DNA of 64,000 nt from Streptococcus parapneumoniae (GTDB lineage: Bacteria > Bacillota > Bacilli > Lactobacillales > Streptococcaceae), in the NCBI RefSeq assembly GCF_037076355.1, contig NZ_AP026968.1, positions 1,938,501 to 2,002,500 on the forward strand, written 5' to 3'. A program made the position numbers and the translations under genes. The notes beneath the pieces are model-generated. The model was not told where the DNA came from. It ran no database searches and was given only the letters and a program-made list of their open reading frames with translations. Below, one piece after another: positions 10,732 through 20,757 of this stretch. The first letter of the stretch is position 1. Each line of letters begins with the position of its first letter.

Positions 10732-11130
10732 TATATGCAATTTTCTATAAGCCATGTTTTGTTCCAGAAGTGACTAGGACCACTTCCTTCGATAATCATC
10801 TGTCTACCACTAACAGCTCTAGCTGATAGCAGTCAGAATACTACGTTCGTTTCCGCGTACTCCATGCCCCGACCAAAATTTGGGTTGCTAGCTTGAGGGG
10901 TTTACCGCGTTCCACTCTCTCTGTTTCCAGAAAGACTCCGTCACTGTGGCACTTTCAAGCCTACTCTGGCCTATCCAAGGACTTAGCCATTTCAACTGCC
11001 GTAACGATTTCTCGTCCCTAGGCTTATGGTTTCGCCTAGCACAAACACTACAGGCATCACAGCCTGTGCTAGCATGGACTTTCCTCATGAGAAGCAATTC
11101 TCCTCACGCGATTATCCAAAAATTGCATGT
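10731..11130 (-). ncRNA. rnpB: RNase P RNA, class B
   Basis: Ribozyme subunit that cleaves 5' leaders from precursor tRNAs. Minus strand shows hallmark conserved blocks in order: GAGGAAAGTCCATGCTAGC (CR-I), the AGGGACGAGAAATCGTTACG segment, GGTAAACCCCTCAAGC, AGATGATTATCGAAG, and GAACAAAACATGGCTTATAG (CR-V). The P1 helix is formed by ATGCAATTTT at the 5' end (near 11128) and AAAATTGCAT at the 3' end (near 10734). About 400 nt, as expected for the Bacillus/Streptococcus type. Ends are estimated from the P1 pairing. Confidence 0.95.
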
Positions 11131-11143
11131 AACAAGACCTGAA

Positions 11144-11485
11144 TTACAAATCAGTATTGTCTAAAATTTGTTTACCGAATACTTCTTTTTCAAGACGATT
11201 CAAGCGTTTCAAAATATCAAAATTCGTCATAGAAGATGAAGCAGCCACATCAATTGGATCTGGGTGACTAGGACTTGGAGCCGAACTCACTTGCGGTTTA
11301 CGAGTTAATTCTTCCTTCAAATCCGCAATCTCCTGACGAAGTGACTTGACCAAGGCAGCATAGGTTTCATAATCCTTGATGACATCGTCTAAAAACTCAT
11401 CAACTTCTACCTTGCTATAGCCACGGACTTCACGTCCAAACTCTTGTTCAAAAATATCTTTCGCTGAAAAAATAATACTTGCCAT
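11144..11485 (-). CDS. gpsB: Cell-division regulator GpsB
   Basis: DivIVA-like membrane-associated adaptor that balances septal and peripheral peptidoglycan synthesis and is linked to StkP kinase and penicillin-binding proteins in pneumococcus. The 113-residue protein has the conserved N-terminal domain ([25 protein letters not shown]) with a coiled coil (to about residue 65), a Pro/Ser linker and a C-terminal [17 protein letters not shown] helix that forms the hexamer. Start at 11485 follows GGAGAG. It lies next to pbp1A, recU and a ypsA-like gene, a neighbourhood kept across Firmicutes. Confidence 0.95.
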   Translation of the reverse strand: MASIIFSAKDIFEQEFGREVRGYSKVEVDEFLDDVIKDYETYAALVKSLRQEIADLKEELTRKPQVSSAPSPSHPDPIDVAASSSMTNFDILKRLNRLEKEVFGKQILDNTDL

Positions 11486-11554
11486 GTCTCTCTCCATTCT
11501 CGCTTGCTAGTATTATTATATAAAAAAAGGCAAACAAAAATCAAGGTCAAAGCT

Positions 11555-12082
11555 TCAATTTTCGGAAAAATTTTCAGCAAGTTCATTTAATTGATCAAAT
11601 GTTAATCTCTTTATAAAATAGTCCTCTTGATTTTTCATCTTTTGGTAAAAATAAGCTAGTTTCGTTTCATTTTCTTCATCATAAAAAAGATAGGAACTAG
11701 TCGTGTTTTCCAGCAAAAACTGCTGGTAATCTCTTAACTGCCCCTTGTGTTCATAGCAAGGATAGGCATATTTGACAAAGTCTACCTGCTTAAAACGACT
11801 CAGTTTCATCTGATTGCCTTCATTCCAATTTTCCCCATGGGTTTCAAAAGCAAAAATGGTGGCCAACTGGAAACCGTACTCGGTTTTCATCTCCTGAGCA
11901 ACCTCTAAAACCCAATATTCAAAACCCAAACTTCCTGTAAACACAAGCCAAGACACCCCATCTGCTGCCATAGCCTCTAAATCTTTACGTATTGCTTTTT
12001 TTATCAATTTAAGACGAGGATCCTTATCAGAAAACAAACCCAAATCAAAAGCAGAATAGCCCAAAACCAAAGCTGTAGCCAT
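11555..12082 (-). CDS. DUF1273 (YpsA-like, SLOG fold) protein
   Basis: A 175-residue protein of the UPF0398/YpsA family. The N-terminus [17 protein letters not shown] and the [20 protein letters not shown] segment fit the nucleotide-binding SLOG fold. In Bacillus subtilis the ypsA gene also sits beside gpsB and affects division; by context a division-related role is plausible, but the biochemical function is unknown. Start at 12082 gives the usual family length; an in-frame start at 12166 would overlap the divergent recU gene and its promoter. Confidence 0.85.
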   Translation of the reverse strand: MATALVLGYSAFDLGLFSDKDPRLKLIKKAIRKDLEAMAADGVSWLVFTGSLGFEYWVLEVAQEMKTEYGFQLATIFAFETHGENWNEGNQMKLSRFKQVDFVKYAYPCYEHKGQLRDYQQFLLENTTSSYLFYDEENETKLAYFYQKMKNQEDYFIKRLTFDQLNELAENFSEN

Positions 12083-12107
12083 TTTTAACCCTTTCTGTGC
12101 AAATTTA

Positions 12108-12116
12108 TGGTATAAT
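12108..12116 (+). promoter_or_regulatory. Extended -10 promoter of recU-pbp1A
   Basis: TGGTATAAT (TG at 12108-12109, TATAAT at 12111-12116), 33 bp before the recU ATG, with no convincing -35 box; typical of extended -10 promoters. AAGGAG precedes the ATG. Confidence 0.7.
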
Positions 12117-12148
12117 AGAGTGATGTTATTGTACCAATAAGGAGAATT

Positions 12149-12745
12149 ATGGTCAACTATCCACATAAACTTTCATCACAAAAAAGACAACCATCTCTTT
12201 CTCAACCCAAAAATTTCGCAAATCGAGGAATGTCTTTTGAAAAGATGATCAATGCTACCAACGACTACTATTTGTCTCAGGGCTTGGCTGTTATACACAA
12301 GAAACCAACCCCTATTCAAATCGTACGAGTGGACTATCCACAACGAAGTCGTGCCAAGATTGTTGAAGCCTATTTTCGACAAGCTTCAACGACGGACTAT
12401 TCTGGCGTTTATAATGGATATTACATCGACTTTGAAGCCAAGGAAACAAAACAAAAACGTGCGATTCCGATGAAAAATTTTCATCCACATCAGATTCAGC
12501 ATATGGAACAAGTCCTTGCCCAACAAGGAATCTGCTTTGTCCTTCTTCACTTTTCTTCTCAGCAAGAAACCTACTTATTGCCGGCATTCGATTTGATTCG
12601 CTTCTATCATCAAGATAAGGGACAAAAATCAATGCCACTTGGATATATTCGAGAATATGGATATGAAATCAAGGCTGGTGCCTTCCCTCAAATTCCTTAT
12701 CTCAATGTTATCAAAGAACATTTATTAGGTGGTAAAACAAGATGA
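12149..12745 (+). CDS. recU: Holliday junction resolvase RecU
   Basis: Cuts four-way DNA junctions during recombination repair and chromosome segregation; a functional counterpart of RuvC in Firmicutes. The 198-residue protein shows the restriction-like nuclease core: [17 protein letters not shown] (catalytic Asp and the D-x-E-A-K pattern near residues 93-105), upstream [11 protein letters not shown] with a conserved Glu, and a downstream FHPHQIQHM stretch. It overlaps the pbp1A start by 4 bp (ATGA), a translationally coupled pair conserved in streptococci and bacilli. Confidence 0.96.
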   Translation: MVNYPHKLSSQKRQPSLSQPKNFANRGMSFEKMINATNDYYLSQGLAVIHKKPTPIQIVRVDYPQRSRAKIVEAYFRQASTTDYSGVYNGYYIDFEAKETKQKRAIPMKNFHPHQIQHMEQVLAQQGICFVLLHFSSQQETYLLPAFDLIRFYHQDKGQKSMPLGYIREYGYEIKAGAFPQIPYLNVIKEHLLGGKTR

Positions 12746-14907
12746 ACAAACCAACGATTCTGCGCCTAATCAAGTATCTGAGCATTAGCTTCTTAAGCTT
12801 GGTTATCGCAGCCATTGTCTTAGGCGGAGGAGTTTTTTTCTACTACGTTAGCAAGGCTCCTAGCCTATCCGAGAGTAAACTAGTTGCAACAACCTCTAGT
12901 AAAATCTACGACAATAAAAATCAACTCATTGCTGACTTGGGTTCTGAACGCCGCGTCAATGCCCAAGCTAATGATATTCCCACAGATTTGGTTAAGGCAA
13001 TCGTTTCTATCGAAGACCATCGCTTCTTCGACCACAGGGGGATTGATACCATCCGTATCCTGGGAGCTTTCTTGCGCAATCTGCAAAGCAATTCCCTCCA
13101 AGGTGGATCAACTCTCACCCAACAGTTGATTAAGTTGACTTACTTTTCAACCTCGACTTCCGACCAGACTATTTCTCGTAAGGCTCAGGAAGCTTGGTTA
13201 GCGATTCAGTTAGAACAAAAAGCAACCAAGCAAGAAATCTTGACCTACTATATAAATAAGGTCTACATGTCTAATGGCAACTATGGAATGCAGACAGCAG
13301 CTCAAAACTACTATGGTAAAGACCTCAATAATTTAAGTTTACCTCAGTTAGCCTTGCTGGCTGGAATGCCTCAGGCACCAAACCAATATGACCCCTATTC
13401 ACATCCAGAAGCAGCCCAAGACCGTCGTAACTTGGTACTTTCAGAGATGAAAGGTCAAGGCTACATTTCTGCCGAACAGTATGAGAAGGCTATCAATACT
13501 CCTATTACTGATGGACTCCAAAGTTTGAAATCAGTCAATAGCTACCCAGCATATATGGACAATTATCTCAAAGAGGTTATCGACCAAGTAGAACAAGAAA
13601 CTGGCTATAACCTTCTAACTACTGGAATGGATGTTTACACAAATGTAGACCAAGAGGCTCAAAAACGTCTGTGGGATATCTACAACTCCGATCAATACGT
13701 CTCTTACCCTGACGATGATTTGCAAGTCGCATCTACGGTCGTAGATGTTTCAAATGGTAAAGTCATTGCCCAACTTGGAGCTCGTCACCAAGCAAGTAAC
13801 GTTTCATTTGGCACCAACCAAGCTGTAGAAACCAATCGTGACTGGGGTTCTTCTATGAAACCAATCACTGACTATGCTCCCGCTTTAGAATATGGAGTCT
13901 ATGACTCTACTGCTTCTATTGTACATGATGTTCCTTATAACTATCCTGGTACTGATACTCCACTCTACAACTGGGATCATGTCTACTTTGGAAACATTAC
14001 AATCCAGTATGCTCTTCAACAATCACGAAATGTCACGGCCGTTGAGACTTTGAATAAGGTCGGTCTAGATAGAGCTAAAACCTTCCTTAATGGTCTCGGT
14101 ATCGACTACCCAAGTCTTCACTACTCAAATGCCATTTCAAGTAACACAACCGAATCAGACAAAAAATATGGAGCAAGTAGTGAAAAGATGGCTGCTGCTT
14201 ACGCTGCCTTTGCAAATGGCGGCACTTACTATAAACCAATGTATATCCATAAAGTCGTCTTCAGTGATGGAAGTGAAAAAGAGTTCTCTAATGTCGGAAC
14301 TCGTGCCATGAAGGAAACCACAGCCTATATGATGACCGACATGATGAAAACAGTCTTGACTTATGGAACTGGACGAAATGCCTATCTTGCTTGGCTCCCT
14401 CAGGCTGGTAAGACAGGTACTTCTAACTACACAGATGATGAAATTGAAAAACACATCAAGAACACTGGCTATGTAGCTCCAGATGAAATGTTTGTTGGTT
14501 ATACTCGTAAGTATTCTATGGCTGTATGGACAGGTTATTCGAATCGTTTAACTCCTATCGTTGGAGATGGTTTCCTAGTTGCAGCTAAAGTTTATCGCTC
14601 AATGATGACCTACCTGTCTGAAGGAAGCAATCCAGAGGACTGGAATATGCCGGATGGCATCTATCGAAATGGGCAGTTTCTTTTCCAAAATGGAGCAAGA
14701 CCTACTTGGACTGAAACAACATCCCAATCATCTTCAACCGAAAGCTCATCAACAAGTGCAGAAAGCTCTACTAGCCTAGCACCAACCACAAGTCCTGATG
14801 CTAGTACTAATGGTCAAAATCAAGCACCAAATGCACCAGGAGCCAATCAAAACCCGGCTCCACAGACTCCTCAGACCCCTCAAGTTCAACAACAACCACA
14901 ACAGTAA
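12742..14907 (+). CDS. pbp1A: Penicillin-binding protein 1A with resistance-type substitutions
   Basis: Bifunctional class A enzyme: glycosyltransferase plus transpeptidase for peripheral peptidoglycan. Membrane anchor at about 9-36; glycosyltransferase domain with [12 protein letters not shown] (91-102) and [11 protein letters not shown] (121-131); transpeptidase with S370-S371-M-K (canonical STMK), S428-R-N and K557-T-G; Ser/Thr/Pro/Gln-rich tail from about 655 to 721. Compared with the susceptible pneumococcal sequence as I recall it, T371S, P432T and TSQF574-577NTGY are present; these are associated with beta-lactam resistance. 721 residues, close to the usual 719. It is followed by a strong terminator. 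Confidence 0.96.
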   Translation: MNKPTILRLIKYLSISFLSLVIAAIVLGGGVFFYYVSKAPSLSESKLVATTSSKIYDNKNQLIADLGSERRVNAQANDIPTDLVKAIVSIEDHRFFDHRGIDTIRILGAFLRNLQSNSLQGGSTLTQQLIKLTYFSTSTSDQTISRKAQEAWLAIQLEQKATKQEILTYYINKVYMSNGNYGMQTAAQNYYGKDLNNLSLPQLALLAGMPQAPNQYDPYSHPEAAQDRRNLVLSEMKGQGYISAEQYEKAINTPITDGLQSLKSVNSYPAYMDNYLKEVIDQVEQETGYNLLTTGMDVYTNVDQEAQKRLWDIYNSDQYVSYPDDDLQVASTVVDVSNGKVIAQLGARHQASNVSFGTNQAVETNRDWGSSMKPITDYAPALEYGVYDSTASIVHDVPYNYPGTDTPLYNWDHVYFGNITIQYALQQSRNVTAVETLNKVGLDRAKTFLNGLGIDYPSLHYSNAISSNTTESDKKYGASSEKMAAAYAAFANGGTYYKPMYIHKVVFSDGSEKEFSNVGTRAMKETTAYMMTDMMKTVLTYGTGRNAYLAWLPQAGKTGTSNYTDDEIEKHIKNTGYVAPDEMFVGYTRKYSMAVWTGYSNRLTPIVGDGFLVAAKVYRSMMTYLSEGSNPEDWNMPDGIYRNGQFLFQNGARPTWTETTSQSSSTESSSTSAESSTSLAPTTSPDASTNGQNQAPNAPGANQNPAPQTPQTPQVQQQPQQ

Positions 14908-14915
14908 GATGAAAG

Positions 14916-14947
14916 AAAATCCTGAGAATAAAAACTCAGGATTTTTT
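14916..14947 (+). terminator. Terminator of recU-pbp1A
   Basis: 10-bp stem (AATCCTGAG with CTCAGGATT, arms 14917-14926 and 14935-14944) followed by a T run, 9 bp past the pbp1A stop codon. Confidence 0.88.
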
Positions 14948-14949
14948 CA

Positions 14950-15066
14950 TTGTCAAAATGAAATACAGAAATCAAGTACATTTTCCCACAATAAAACGCA
15001 TACGATCAAGGCTTTCATCACCTGACAATATGCGTTTTGCTTTTAAAGACTTTTTGCTCAGTCTCT
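14950..15066 (-). repeat. Hairpin repeat family, copy 2
   Basis: Imperfect inverted repeat AAAACGCATACGATCA (from 14993) with TGACAATATGCGTTTT (15023-15038), flanked by TTTTCCCACAATAA on the left and TTTTAAAGACTTTTTGCTCA on the right. Same orientation as the copy at 4655. It sits just past the 3' end of aliA and could act as its terminator. Confidence 0.7.
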
Positions 15067-15073
15067 TTTTATC

Positions 15074-17053
15074 TTATTTCACATGTTTTGCGAGTTCTTC
15101 TTGCGCTTTTTTATTGGATTCTGCTTTTTCTTTCATCCATTTTTCTTGAGCTTTTTGATATTCATCTGCAGTAACTGCCTTGTCTTGAAGTTCAAGGTAT
15201 TTATACAAGACTGGGTCACTTGTACCTTTATTTCCTGACAATGCAAATGGTATTGTAAATGGTACCATCTTAGACAAGATTGGACGACCAGTTTTAGAAG
15301 TTGTTGGGATGATCAAGGCACTATCTGTCAACCAAGCTTGGGCTGCTGCGTATTTATCATATCGTTTAGCAACATCTGTAGTCTCATCACCAGCTTCAGT
15401 AACCAATTTTTCGTAGTCATATAGACCTACTTTTTTAGCAGCTACATTATCTTCCCCTGAGTCAAATCCTAAATATGTTTTAGTGCTTTCTCCTACAGAT
15501 GGTTTGATAATATCAAGGTAGGTTGATGGATCGGCAAAGTCTGGACCCCAACCGACATTATCTGATAAATCCCAGTCTTCGCCAGCAGCATTTTCGGCAA
15601 ATAGAGTTACATTAAGCAATTCATCTTTTTGCAATTGTTGGATATCAATAACGACATTATCAGTTCCTAAAGTTGCTTCCAAGGATTGTTTCATAGATTG
15701 GACACGTTGAACTTTTGTAGTTGCTGTCTGGTCAACTGGCATATCCAAATGAATTGGGAAAGTCACACCTTCTGCCTGCAAAGCTGATTTAGCTTTAGCA
15801 AATTCAGCCTTGGCTTTTTCTGGATTGTAGAGACCATCTTGTGAATCGGCCAGATTAACATCCCTCCATTCATCCCCATAAGTCACTAATTTCTCTTTGA
15901 CTATATCGCCAAAGTTTTTCCCATCTGCTTGAACAAATGTTGGTGGCACAAAGAGATTACGCAAGATTTTGCTTGCTCCAGTTTCTCCATTCAACTGAGA
16001 GGCATAGGCTGTACGGTCAAAACCAAAGGCAATAGCCTGACGGAAATCCTTGTTTAAGAGAGCCTTTTTAGTAGATGTCTTTTGTTCTTCGCTGGTCTTA
16101 GATGTGTGCTTATAAGATTGACGGTCAATATTTGTCCCTACTAGATAAGTCGTAGAGTCTTGTTGAGTATAGACAATATTGTCTTTCATACTCTTCTCGA
16201 GCTCTGCGAAGCTTGCACTTGTTGGATAGAGACGAGCTGCTGTAAGGCTACCATCTTTAAAGTTTTCTGCTGGTTTGCTGGTATCTTGCCCATCCCAGAA
16301 TGACAATTTGACCTTGTCAATATGCACATTGTCCTTATCCCAGTAGTTCGGATTTTTCGCAAATTCAACAGAGGATTTAGTTACAATGGATTTCAACAAA
16401 TAAGGGCCGTTATACAAGAGACTACTTGGATCCGTAGCTTTGGCAAAATCATCCCCTTTTGAATTCAAAAACTCTTCATTGACTGGCGCAAGCACACCCA
16501 TGGTTGTTTTAGAATTCCAAAAAGTTTCAGGTTTGTTCAAGGTGTATTGGACTGTCTGATCGTCAAGGGCTTTAATCCCGACTTGAGCAAAGTCTGTGAT
16601 TTCACCTTTGGCATAGGCATCCAGACCTTTGATTGAATCCTGTACCAAGTAAAGGGCTTCTGCTTTCTTATCTGTTGCATATTTAAGTCCTGTTACAAAG
16701 TCCTGAGCCTTAACAGGAGCGTACTCTTCTCCCTCAGATGTATACCACTTGGCATCCTGACGAATCTTATAAGTATAAGTCAAGCCATCCTTAGAAACCG
16801 ACCAGTCTTCTGCCAATGAGGGAATAAGGTTCCCGTATTTATCATTTTCAAGTAATCCATCGATCACATTACTAGTAATCTCAGAAGTTGCTGCCTTACC
16901 AGTTGTCAAATAGTTGAGATTATCCGGATGTGTCTCGTAGGTAAATGCAAAGGTTTTTTCACCTTGAGCGCCTGAACCCCCAGAACAAGCAGCCAAAACA
17001 CCAGCTGCTAATAAGGTTACTCCCGCAAGAGCTAATACTTTTCTCGTTTTCAT
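15074..17053 (-). CDS. aliA: Oligopeptide-binding lipoprotein AliA
   Basis: Substrate-binding lipoprotein that feeds peptides to the Ami oligopeptide ABC transporter. The 659-residue protein has a lipoprotein signal (MKTRKVLALAGVTLLAAGVL-AACSGG, lipidated Cys near 26) and one solute-binding family 5 domain (PSLAEDWSVSKDGLTYTYKI and WGPDFADPSTYLDII are conserved family stretches). Start at 17053 follows AAAGGAG and matches the lipoprotein signal. In encapsulated pneumococci aliA marks one boundary of the capsule locus. Here it is the first of three related lipoprotein genes, each with its own promoter. Confidence 0.9.
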   Translation of the reverse strand: MKTRKVLALAGVTLLAAGVLAACSGGSGAQGEKTFAFTYETHPDNLNYLTTGKAATSEITSNVIDGLLENDKYGNLIPSLAEDWSVSKDGLTYTYKIRQDAKWYTSEGEEYAPVKAQDFVTGLKYATDKKAEALYLVQDSIKGLDAYAKGEITDFAQVGIKALDDQTVQYTLNKPETFWNSKTTMGVLAPVNEEFLNSKGDDFAKATDPSSLLYNGPYLLKSIVTKSSVEFAKNPNYWDKDNVHIDKVKLSFWDGQDTSKPAENFKDGSLTAARLYPTSASFAELEKSMKDNIVYTQQDSTTYLVGTNIDRQSYKHTSKTSEEQKTSTKKALLNKDFRQAIAFGFDRTAYASQLNGETGASKILRNLFVPPTFVQADGKNFGDIVKEKLVTYGDEWRDVNLADSQDGLYNPEKAKAEFAKAKSALQAEGVTFPIHLDMPVDQTATTKVQRVQSMKQSLEATLGTDNVVIDIQQLQKDELLNVTLFAENAAGEDWDLSDNVGWGPDFADPSTYLDIIKPSVGESTKTYLGFDSGEDNVAAKKVGLYDYEKLVTEAGDETTDVAKRYDKYAAAQAWLTDSALIIPTTSKTGRPILSKMVPFTIPFALSGNKGTSDPVLYKYLELQDKAVTADEYQKAQEKWMKEKAESNKKAQEELAKHVK

Positions 17054-17078
17054 AGCATTCTCCTTTGTTTTTTTATTC

Positions 17079-17107
17079 ATTATAGACTCTTTTTCAAGTT
17101 CTGTCAA
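17079..17107 (-). promoter_or_regulatory. Sigma-A promoter of aliA
   Basis: Perfect consensus on the minus strand: TTGACA (17107-17102), 17-bp spacer, TATAAT (17084-17079), about 26 bp before the start codon. Confidence 0.88.
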
Positions 17108-17110
17108 TAG

Positions 17111-17125
17111 AATTTTCTGAATTTT
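17111..17125 (-). promoter_or_regulatory. CodY-box-like site upstream of aliA
   Basis: Minus strand AAAATTCAGAAAATT matches the CodY consensus AATTTTCWGAAAATT at 13 of 15 positions and ends 3 bp from the aliA -35 box. CodY senses branched-chain amino acids, so nutritional control of a peptide-uptake gene is sensible. Inference from sequence match only. Confidence 0.5.
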
Positions 17126-17288
17126 AAGAGTTATTTGTTATATTTGATATATTCTGAAAAATAAAATTGTTCATTTAGGCCAAAAAAGCCAACAGAAGTT
17201 CTCTTCTGATAAACAGAAAAGAATCTTGTTGACCTTACTTCTAAAAATCTATAAGTAGCAAAGATTCTAAAATGACAGAATCCTTGCA

Positions 17289-18389
17289 TTATTGTCCCAA
17301 CTCTTCCTCGACTACTTCCAAAGCCCGTTCAATGACCACATGCATGTCGTAGTATTTATAATCAGCCAAACGACCACAGAAAATGACCTTATCATTCCGT
17401 GCTGCTTCTTCTTGATATTTAGCAAACAGGGCATTGTTTCTCTCATCATTGATTGGATAATAAGGCTCATCTCCACGTTTCCAATCAGCTGGGTATTCAC
17501 GAGTAATGACCGTTTTAGCTTGTGCTCCGTACTCAAAATGTTTATGCTCAATAATACGAGTATAAGGAATTTCTCGCTCTGTATAGTTTACAACTGCATT
17601 TCCTTGATAGTTCTCTTCATCAAGAACTTCATGCTCAAAACGAAGACTACGGTATTCTAACTCACCATATTTATAATCAAAGTATTGGTCAATCATCCCC
17701 GTAAAGACAACTTTTTCAGCAGAAGCTTCTAATTCCTGACGATGGGCAAAAAAGTCAAGGCCAAGTTCTACTTCTACATCTTTCAGCATATTTTCGATGA
17801 TAACGTTGTAACCACCAATTGGAATTCCTTGGTAACGGTCATTAAAATAATTATTATCAAAGGTTAAACGAACTGGTAGACGTTTGATGATAAAGGGTGG
17901 AAGGTCAGTCGCAGAACGTCCCCATTGCTTTTCAGTATATCCTTTAATCAACTTTTCATAAATATCTGGACCGATCAACTTGATAGCCTGCTCTTCCAAG
18001 TTTTTAGGTTCAACGTCCTTCATGTGAGCCGTTTGCTCAGCAATCTTATTTTTGACTTCTTGAGGAGTTTTTGTTCCCCACATAGCATAGAAAGTATTCA
18101 TATTGAAAGGTAGATTATAAAGGCTACCCTTGTAATTAGCTAGAGGCGAATTGATATAGTTGTTAAACTCAACAAATTGATTCACATAATCCCAAACTTT
18201 CTTGTTAGAAGTATGGAAGATATGGGCACCGTATTTATGAACATTAACTCCTTCTACATTCTCACAGTAGATATTTCCACCAATGTGGTCACGTTTATCA
18301 ATAACTTTTACTTTTTTTCCACGCTTGGTTGCTTCATAAGCAAAAATTGCTCCCGACAAACCAGCACCAACGATTAGATAGTCGTACAT
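17289..18389 (-). CDS. glf: UDP-galactopyranose mutase
   Basis: Flavoenzyme that interconverts UDP-galactopyranose and UDP-galactofuranose, the donor for galactofuranose in surface polysaccharides. The 366-residue protein starts with the FAD-binding MYDYLIVGAGLSGAIFAYEA, then HIGGNIYCENVEGVNVHKYG with the conserved His-rich active-site region, and contains YTEKQWG and FCGRLADYKYYDM near the C-terminus. Length and motifs look intact. No other polysaccharide genes are next to it: it lies alone between aliA and the aliD-like gene, where capsule genes would be. It may be a capsule-locus leftover or may supply another galactofuranose polymer encoded elsewhere. Confidence 0.95.
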   Translation of the reverse strand: MYDYLIVGAGLSGAIFAYEATKRGKKVKVIDKRDHIGGNIYCENVEGVNVHKYGAHIFHTSNKKVWDYVNQFVEFNNYINSPLANYKGSLYNLPFNMNTFYAMWGTKTPQEVKNKIAEQTAHMKDVEPKNLEEQAIKLIGPDIYEKLIKGYTEKQWGRSATDLPPFIIKRLPVRLTFDNNYFNDRYQGIPIGGYNVIIENMLKDVEVELGLDFFAHRQELEASAEKVVFTGMIDQYFDYKYGELEYRSLRFEHEVLDEENYQGNAVVNYTEREIPYTRIIEHKHFEYGAQAKTVITREYPADWKRGDEPYYPINDERNNALFAKYQEEAARNDKVIFCGRLADYKYYDMHVVIERALEVVEEELGQ

Positions 18390-18572
18390 AGTCTCTTCCT
18401 TATCACTTATCTTTACATCTCCTTAACTATAGTAAAAGAGAGGATCTTAGTTTCAATCTATTTTAGCACAAAACAAATCATTTCTTAGTTTTCAATAGCC
18501 GAGTGATTTAAAAAGACAAGCACCAAAACTGATGTTTGTCTTTATGATTTTGCTTGAAAAGGCTATTTCTAA

Positions 18573-20531
18573 CTATTTAACATGTTTTTCTGCTTCTTTT
18601 TGAGCTTTTTCAATTGCTTTTTTGCTTTCTTGCTCCCATTTGGCCTTGGCTTCTTCATACTGTTTGGTTGTCACAGTATCTTTTTGCAGTTTCATGTACT
18701 TGTAGTTATTGCCATCACCCTTAATGCCAACCAATGAATAGCCTCTTGTAAATGGCGTCACTTTGGTTACAGATGCTGTGCCACCACTTGACATAGCTGA
18801 CATAATCAGAGAATTGTCAATCATCCAAGCCTGTGCTTCAGCATATTTTTCATAGCGTTTGGCTACATCTTTGTTTTCACTGTCTGCATCTTTGAGCATC
18901 TTAGTGTAGGTATCCAGACCTAGGCTAGTGATTTTTTCCTTATCTTCCTTGGCATCTAGTCCAAAAATCTTAAGGTAGAATCCATCCTCTGCATTGAAAG
19001 GATTGAGATAAGTTGACGGATCTTGGTAGTCACCTACCCAACCATCAAAGTTCAAATCGTAGTCACGATCAGCTGCTGTTGGCGCTAAGAAGGCTACGTT
19101 ATTAAAATCATCTGTTGAAAGTTGCTGAACGTCAATGACAATGTTATCAGCACCTAAAACTGATTCAAGGGTCTGCTTAACTGAGTTCATACCTGTCACG
19201 GCATTTTTGCTTGTCTGATCAACCGCCACATCCAAGTGAATTGGGAAGACCACACCTTGACTTGTCAATTCTTTTTTAGCTTCCGCAAATTTTGCTTGGG
19301 CTTTTTCTTTGTTGAAATAGGCATCCTGAGCATCTGCCAAGTTAATACCTGACCATTCTGTACCATAGTTGACCAATTTAGAAGCGACTACTTCTCCAAA
19401 GGTCTTGTCTCCAACTTGGACAAATGTAGGAGGCGCCAAGGTGTTACGAAGGGTCTTGCTAGCCACCTCTTCCCCATTTGACTGGGCAGAATAAGCTGTG
19501 CGGTCCAAGGCAAAGTTCACTGCTTGGCGGAAGTTTTTGTTCAAGACAGCTGTCTCAGTTGACTTCTTCTGCTCATCTGTCGTTTTAGCAGTGTGATTGT
19601 AAGCCTTACGGTTAACGTTGAAATTGAAGTACCAAGAAGTCTTATCCTGCAAACTATAAATGATATTATTCTTATATTTCTCCTTTGTCTTGGCAAAGTT
19701 AGAACTATTTGGATAAACCCCAGCGATTGAATAAGCTCCACTTTCAAAGTTACGGATGGTCAATTCTTGGTCTGAGCCATCAAAATAAGCTAATTTCACG
19801 TGTTCAATCGATACTTTGTCATGATCATAGTAATGCGGATTCTTCACATACTCGATCGATGATTTTGATGTGAAATCTTTTAACAAATAAGGTCCGCTGT
19901 AGAGAATGCTATCTGGAGATAGGGTCCCAAAATCTTTCCCTTTTGAATTTAAAAACTCTTCGTTTACCGGGAAAAGAATACTGTTGGTTGTTTTTGAATT
20001 CCAGTAAGGTTCTGGGCGTGTCAAAGTATACTCAACAGTCTGGTCATCAATGGCCTTAACCCCAACCTTAGAAAAATCAGAATCCGCTCCTGTAATATAA
20101 TCATTCAAGCCCTTGATCGAGTTTTGAATCAGGTCAATGGCCTGTGATTTATTATCCACTGCGTACTTGATACCTGTCACAAAATCTTGCGCCTTGACTG
20201 GGGCGTACTCTTCACCGTCAGCCGTGAACCATTTGGCATCTTTTCTCAATTTATAGGTATAAGTCAGACCGTCGCTCGAAACAGACCAGTCTTCTGCCAA
20301 AGATGGAACTAGGTTTCCATAATTGTCATTTTCAAGCAAACCATCAACTAGGTTGGTTATAATCGATGTATTATCGGCGTAGTAGTCTAATAAATAGTTA
20401 AATGTAGTTGGATTTCCACTAAAGGTTGATGAGTAAGTTTTTGTATCTGAACCTGATTGACCGCAAGCAGCTAAAAGCAAAGCAGCTGCAACAGTCAGGC
20501 CTGCACTAAGGACACGCTTTTTTGTATTCAT
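18573..20531 (-). CDS. aliD: Oligopeptide-binding lipoprotein, AliD type (aliB-like ORF2)
   Basis: A 652-residue substrate-binding lipoprotein paralogous to AliA, probably delivering specific peptides to the shared Ami transporter. Signal peptide MNTKKRVLSAGLTVAAALLL-AACGQS with lipobox, then the family 5 domain (PSLAEDWSVSSDGLTYTYKL; GWVGDYQDPSTYLNPF). In non-encapsulated pneumococci and S. mitis, two genes of this kind, aliC and aliD, replace the capsule cluster between dexB and aliA; this one is second from dexB, hence the symbol, which rests on order rather than alignment. AAAGGAGAG precedes the ATG. Confidence 0.8.
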   Translation of the reverse strand: MNTKKRVLSAGLTVAAALLLAACGQSGSDTKTYSSTFSGNPTTFNYLLDYYADNTSIITNLVDGLLENDNYGNLVPSLAEDWSVSSDGLTYTYKLRKDAKWFTADGEEYAPVKAQDFVTGIKYAVDNKSQAIDLIQNSIKGLNDYITGADSDFSKVGVKAIDDQTVEYTLTRPEPYWNSKTTNSILFPVNEEFLNSKGKDFGTLSPDSILYSGPYLLKDFTSKSSIEYVKNPHYYDHDKVSIEHVKLAYFDGSDQELTIRNFESGAYSIAGVYPNSSNFAKTKEKYKNNIIYSLQDKTSWYFNFNVNRKAYNHTAKTTDEQKKSTETAVLNKNFRQAVNFALDRTAYSAQSNGEEVASKTLRNTLAPPTFVQVGDKTFGEVVASKLVNYGTEWSGINLADAQDAYFNKEKAQAKFAEAKKELTSQGVVFPIHLDVAVDQTSKNAVTGMNSVKQTLESVLGADNIVIDVQQLSTDDFNNVAFLAPTAADRDYDLNFDGWVGDYQDPSTYLNPFNAEDGFYLKIFGLDAKEDKEKITSLGLDTYTKMLKDADSENKDVAKRYEKYAEAQAWMIDNSLIMSAMSSGGTASVTKVTPFTRGYSLVGIKGDGNNYKYMKLQKDTVTTKQYEEAKAKWEQESKKAIEKAQKEAEKHVK

Positions 20532-20570
20532 CTTCTCTCTCCTTTATGTTAGTTTTTATAACATATATTT

Positions 20571-20599
20571 ATTTTACCAAAATAGTGGGAATTTGTAAA
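20571..20599 (-). promoter_or_regulatory. Promoter of aliD
   Basis: Minus strand TTTACA (20599-20594), 17-bp spacer, TAAAAT (20576-20571), about 40 bp before the start codon. Confidence 0.7.
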
Positions 20600-20642
20600 G
20601 TTAATTGAATTTTGAGAATGAAAGTTTATAAACTTTAGTCAT

Positions 20643-20690
20643 AAAAAAACAAAGGATTTCTGCCTTTCATACAGTCCTCCCTTGTTTTTA
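20643..20690 (-). terminator. Probable terminator after aliC
   Basis: Minus strand carries AAAACAAGGGAGGA pairing imperfectly with a downstream TCC-TTTGTTTT arm and ending in a T run (plus-strand A run at 20643-20649). It separates aliC from aliD. Confidence 0.5.
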
Positions 20691-20757
20691 TGCGATTTAT
20701 CATTTAAATATCAATGAATTAACTGATAACCTAACGAAAGCAAGATTCTCATTCACA

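Noticed and set aside
10888..11164. Open frames on both strands within 10888-11164
   Set aside because: They lie in the RNase P RNA gene and have no ribosome sites or recognisable protein features.
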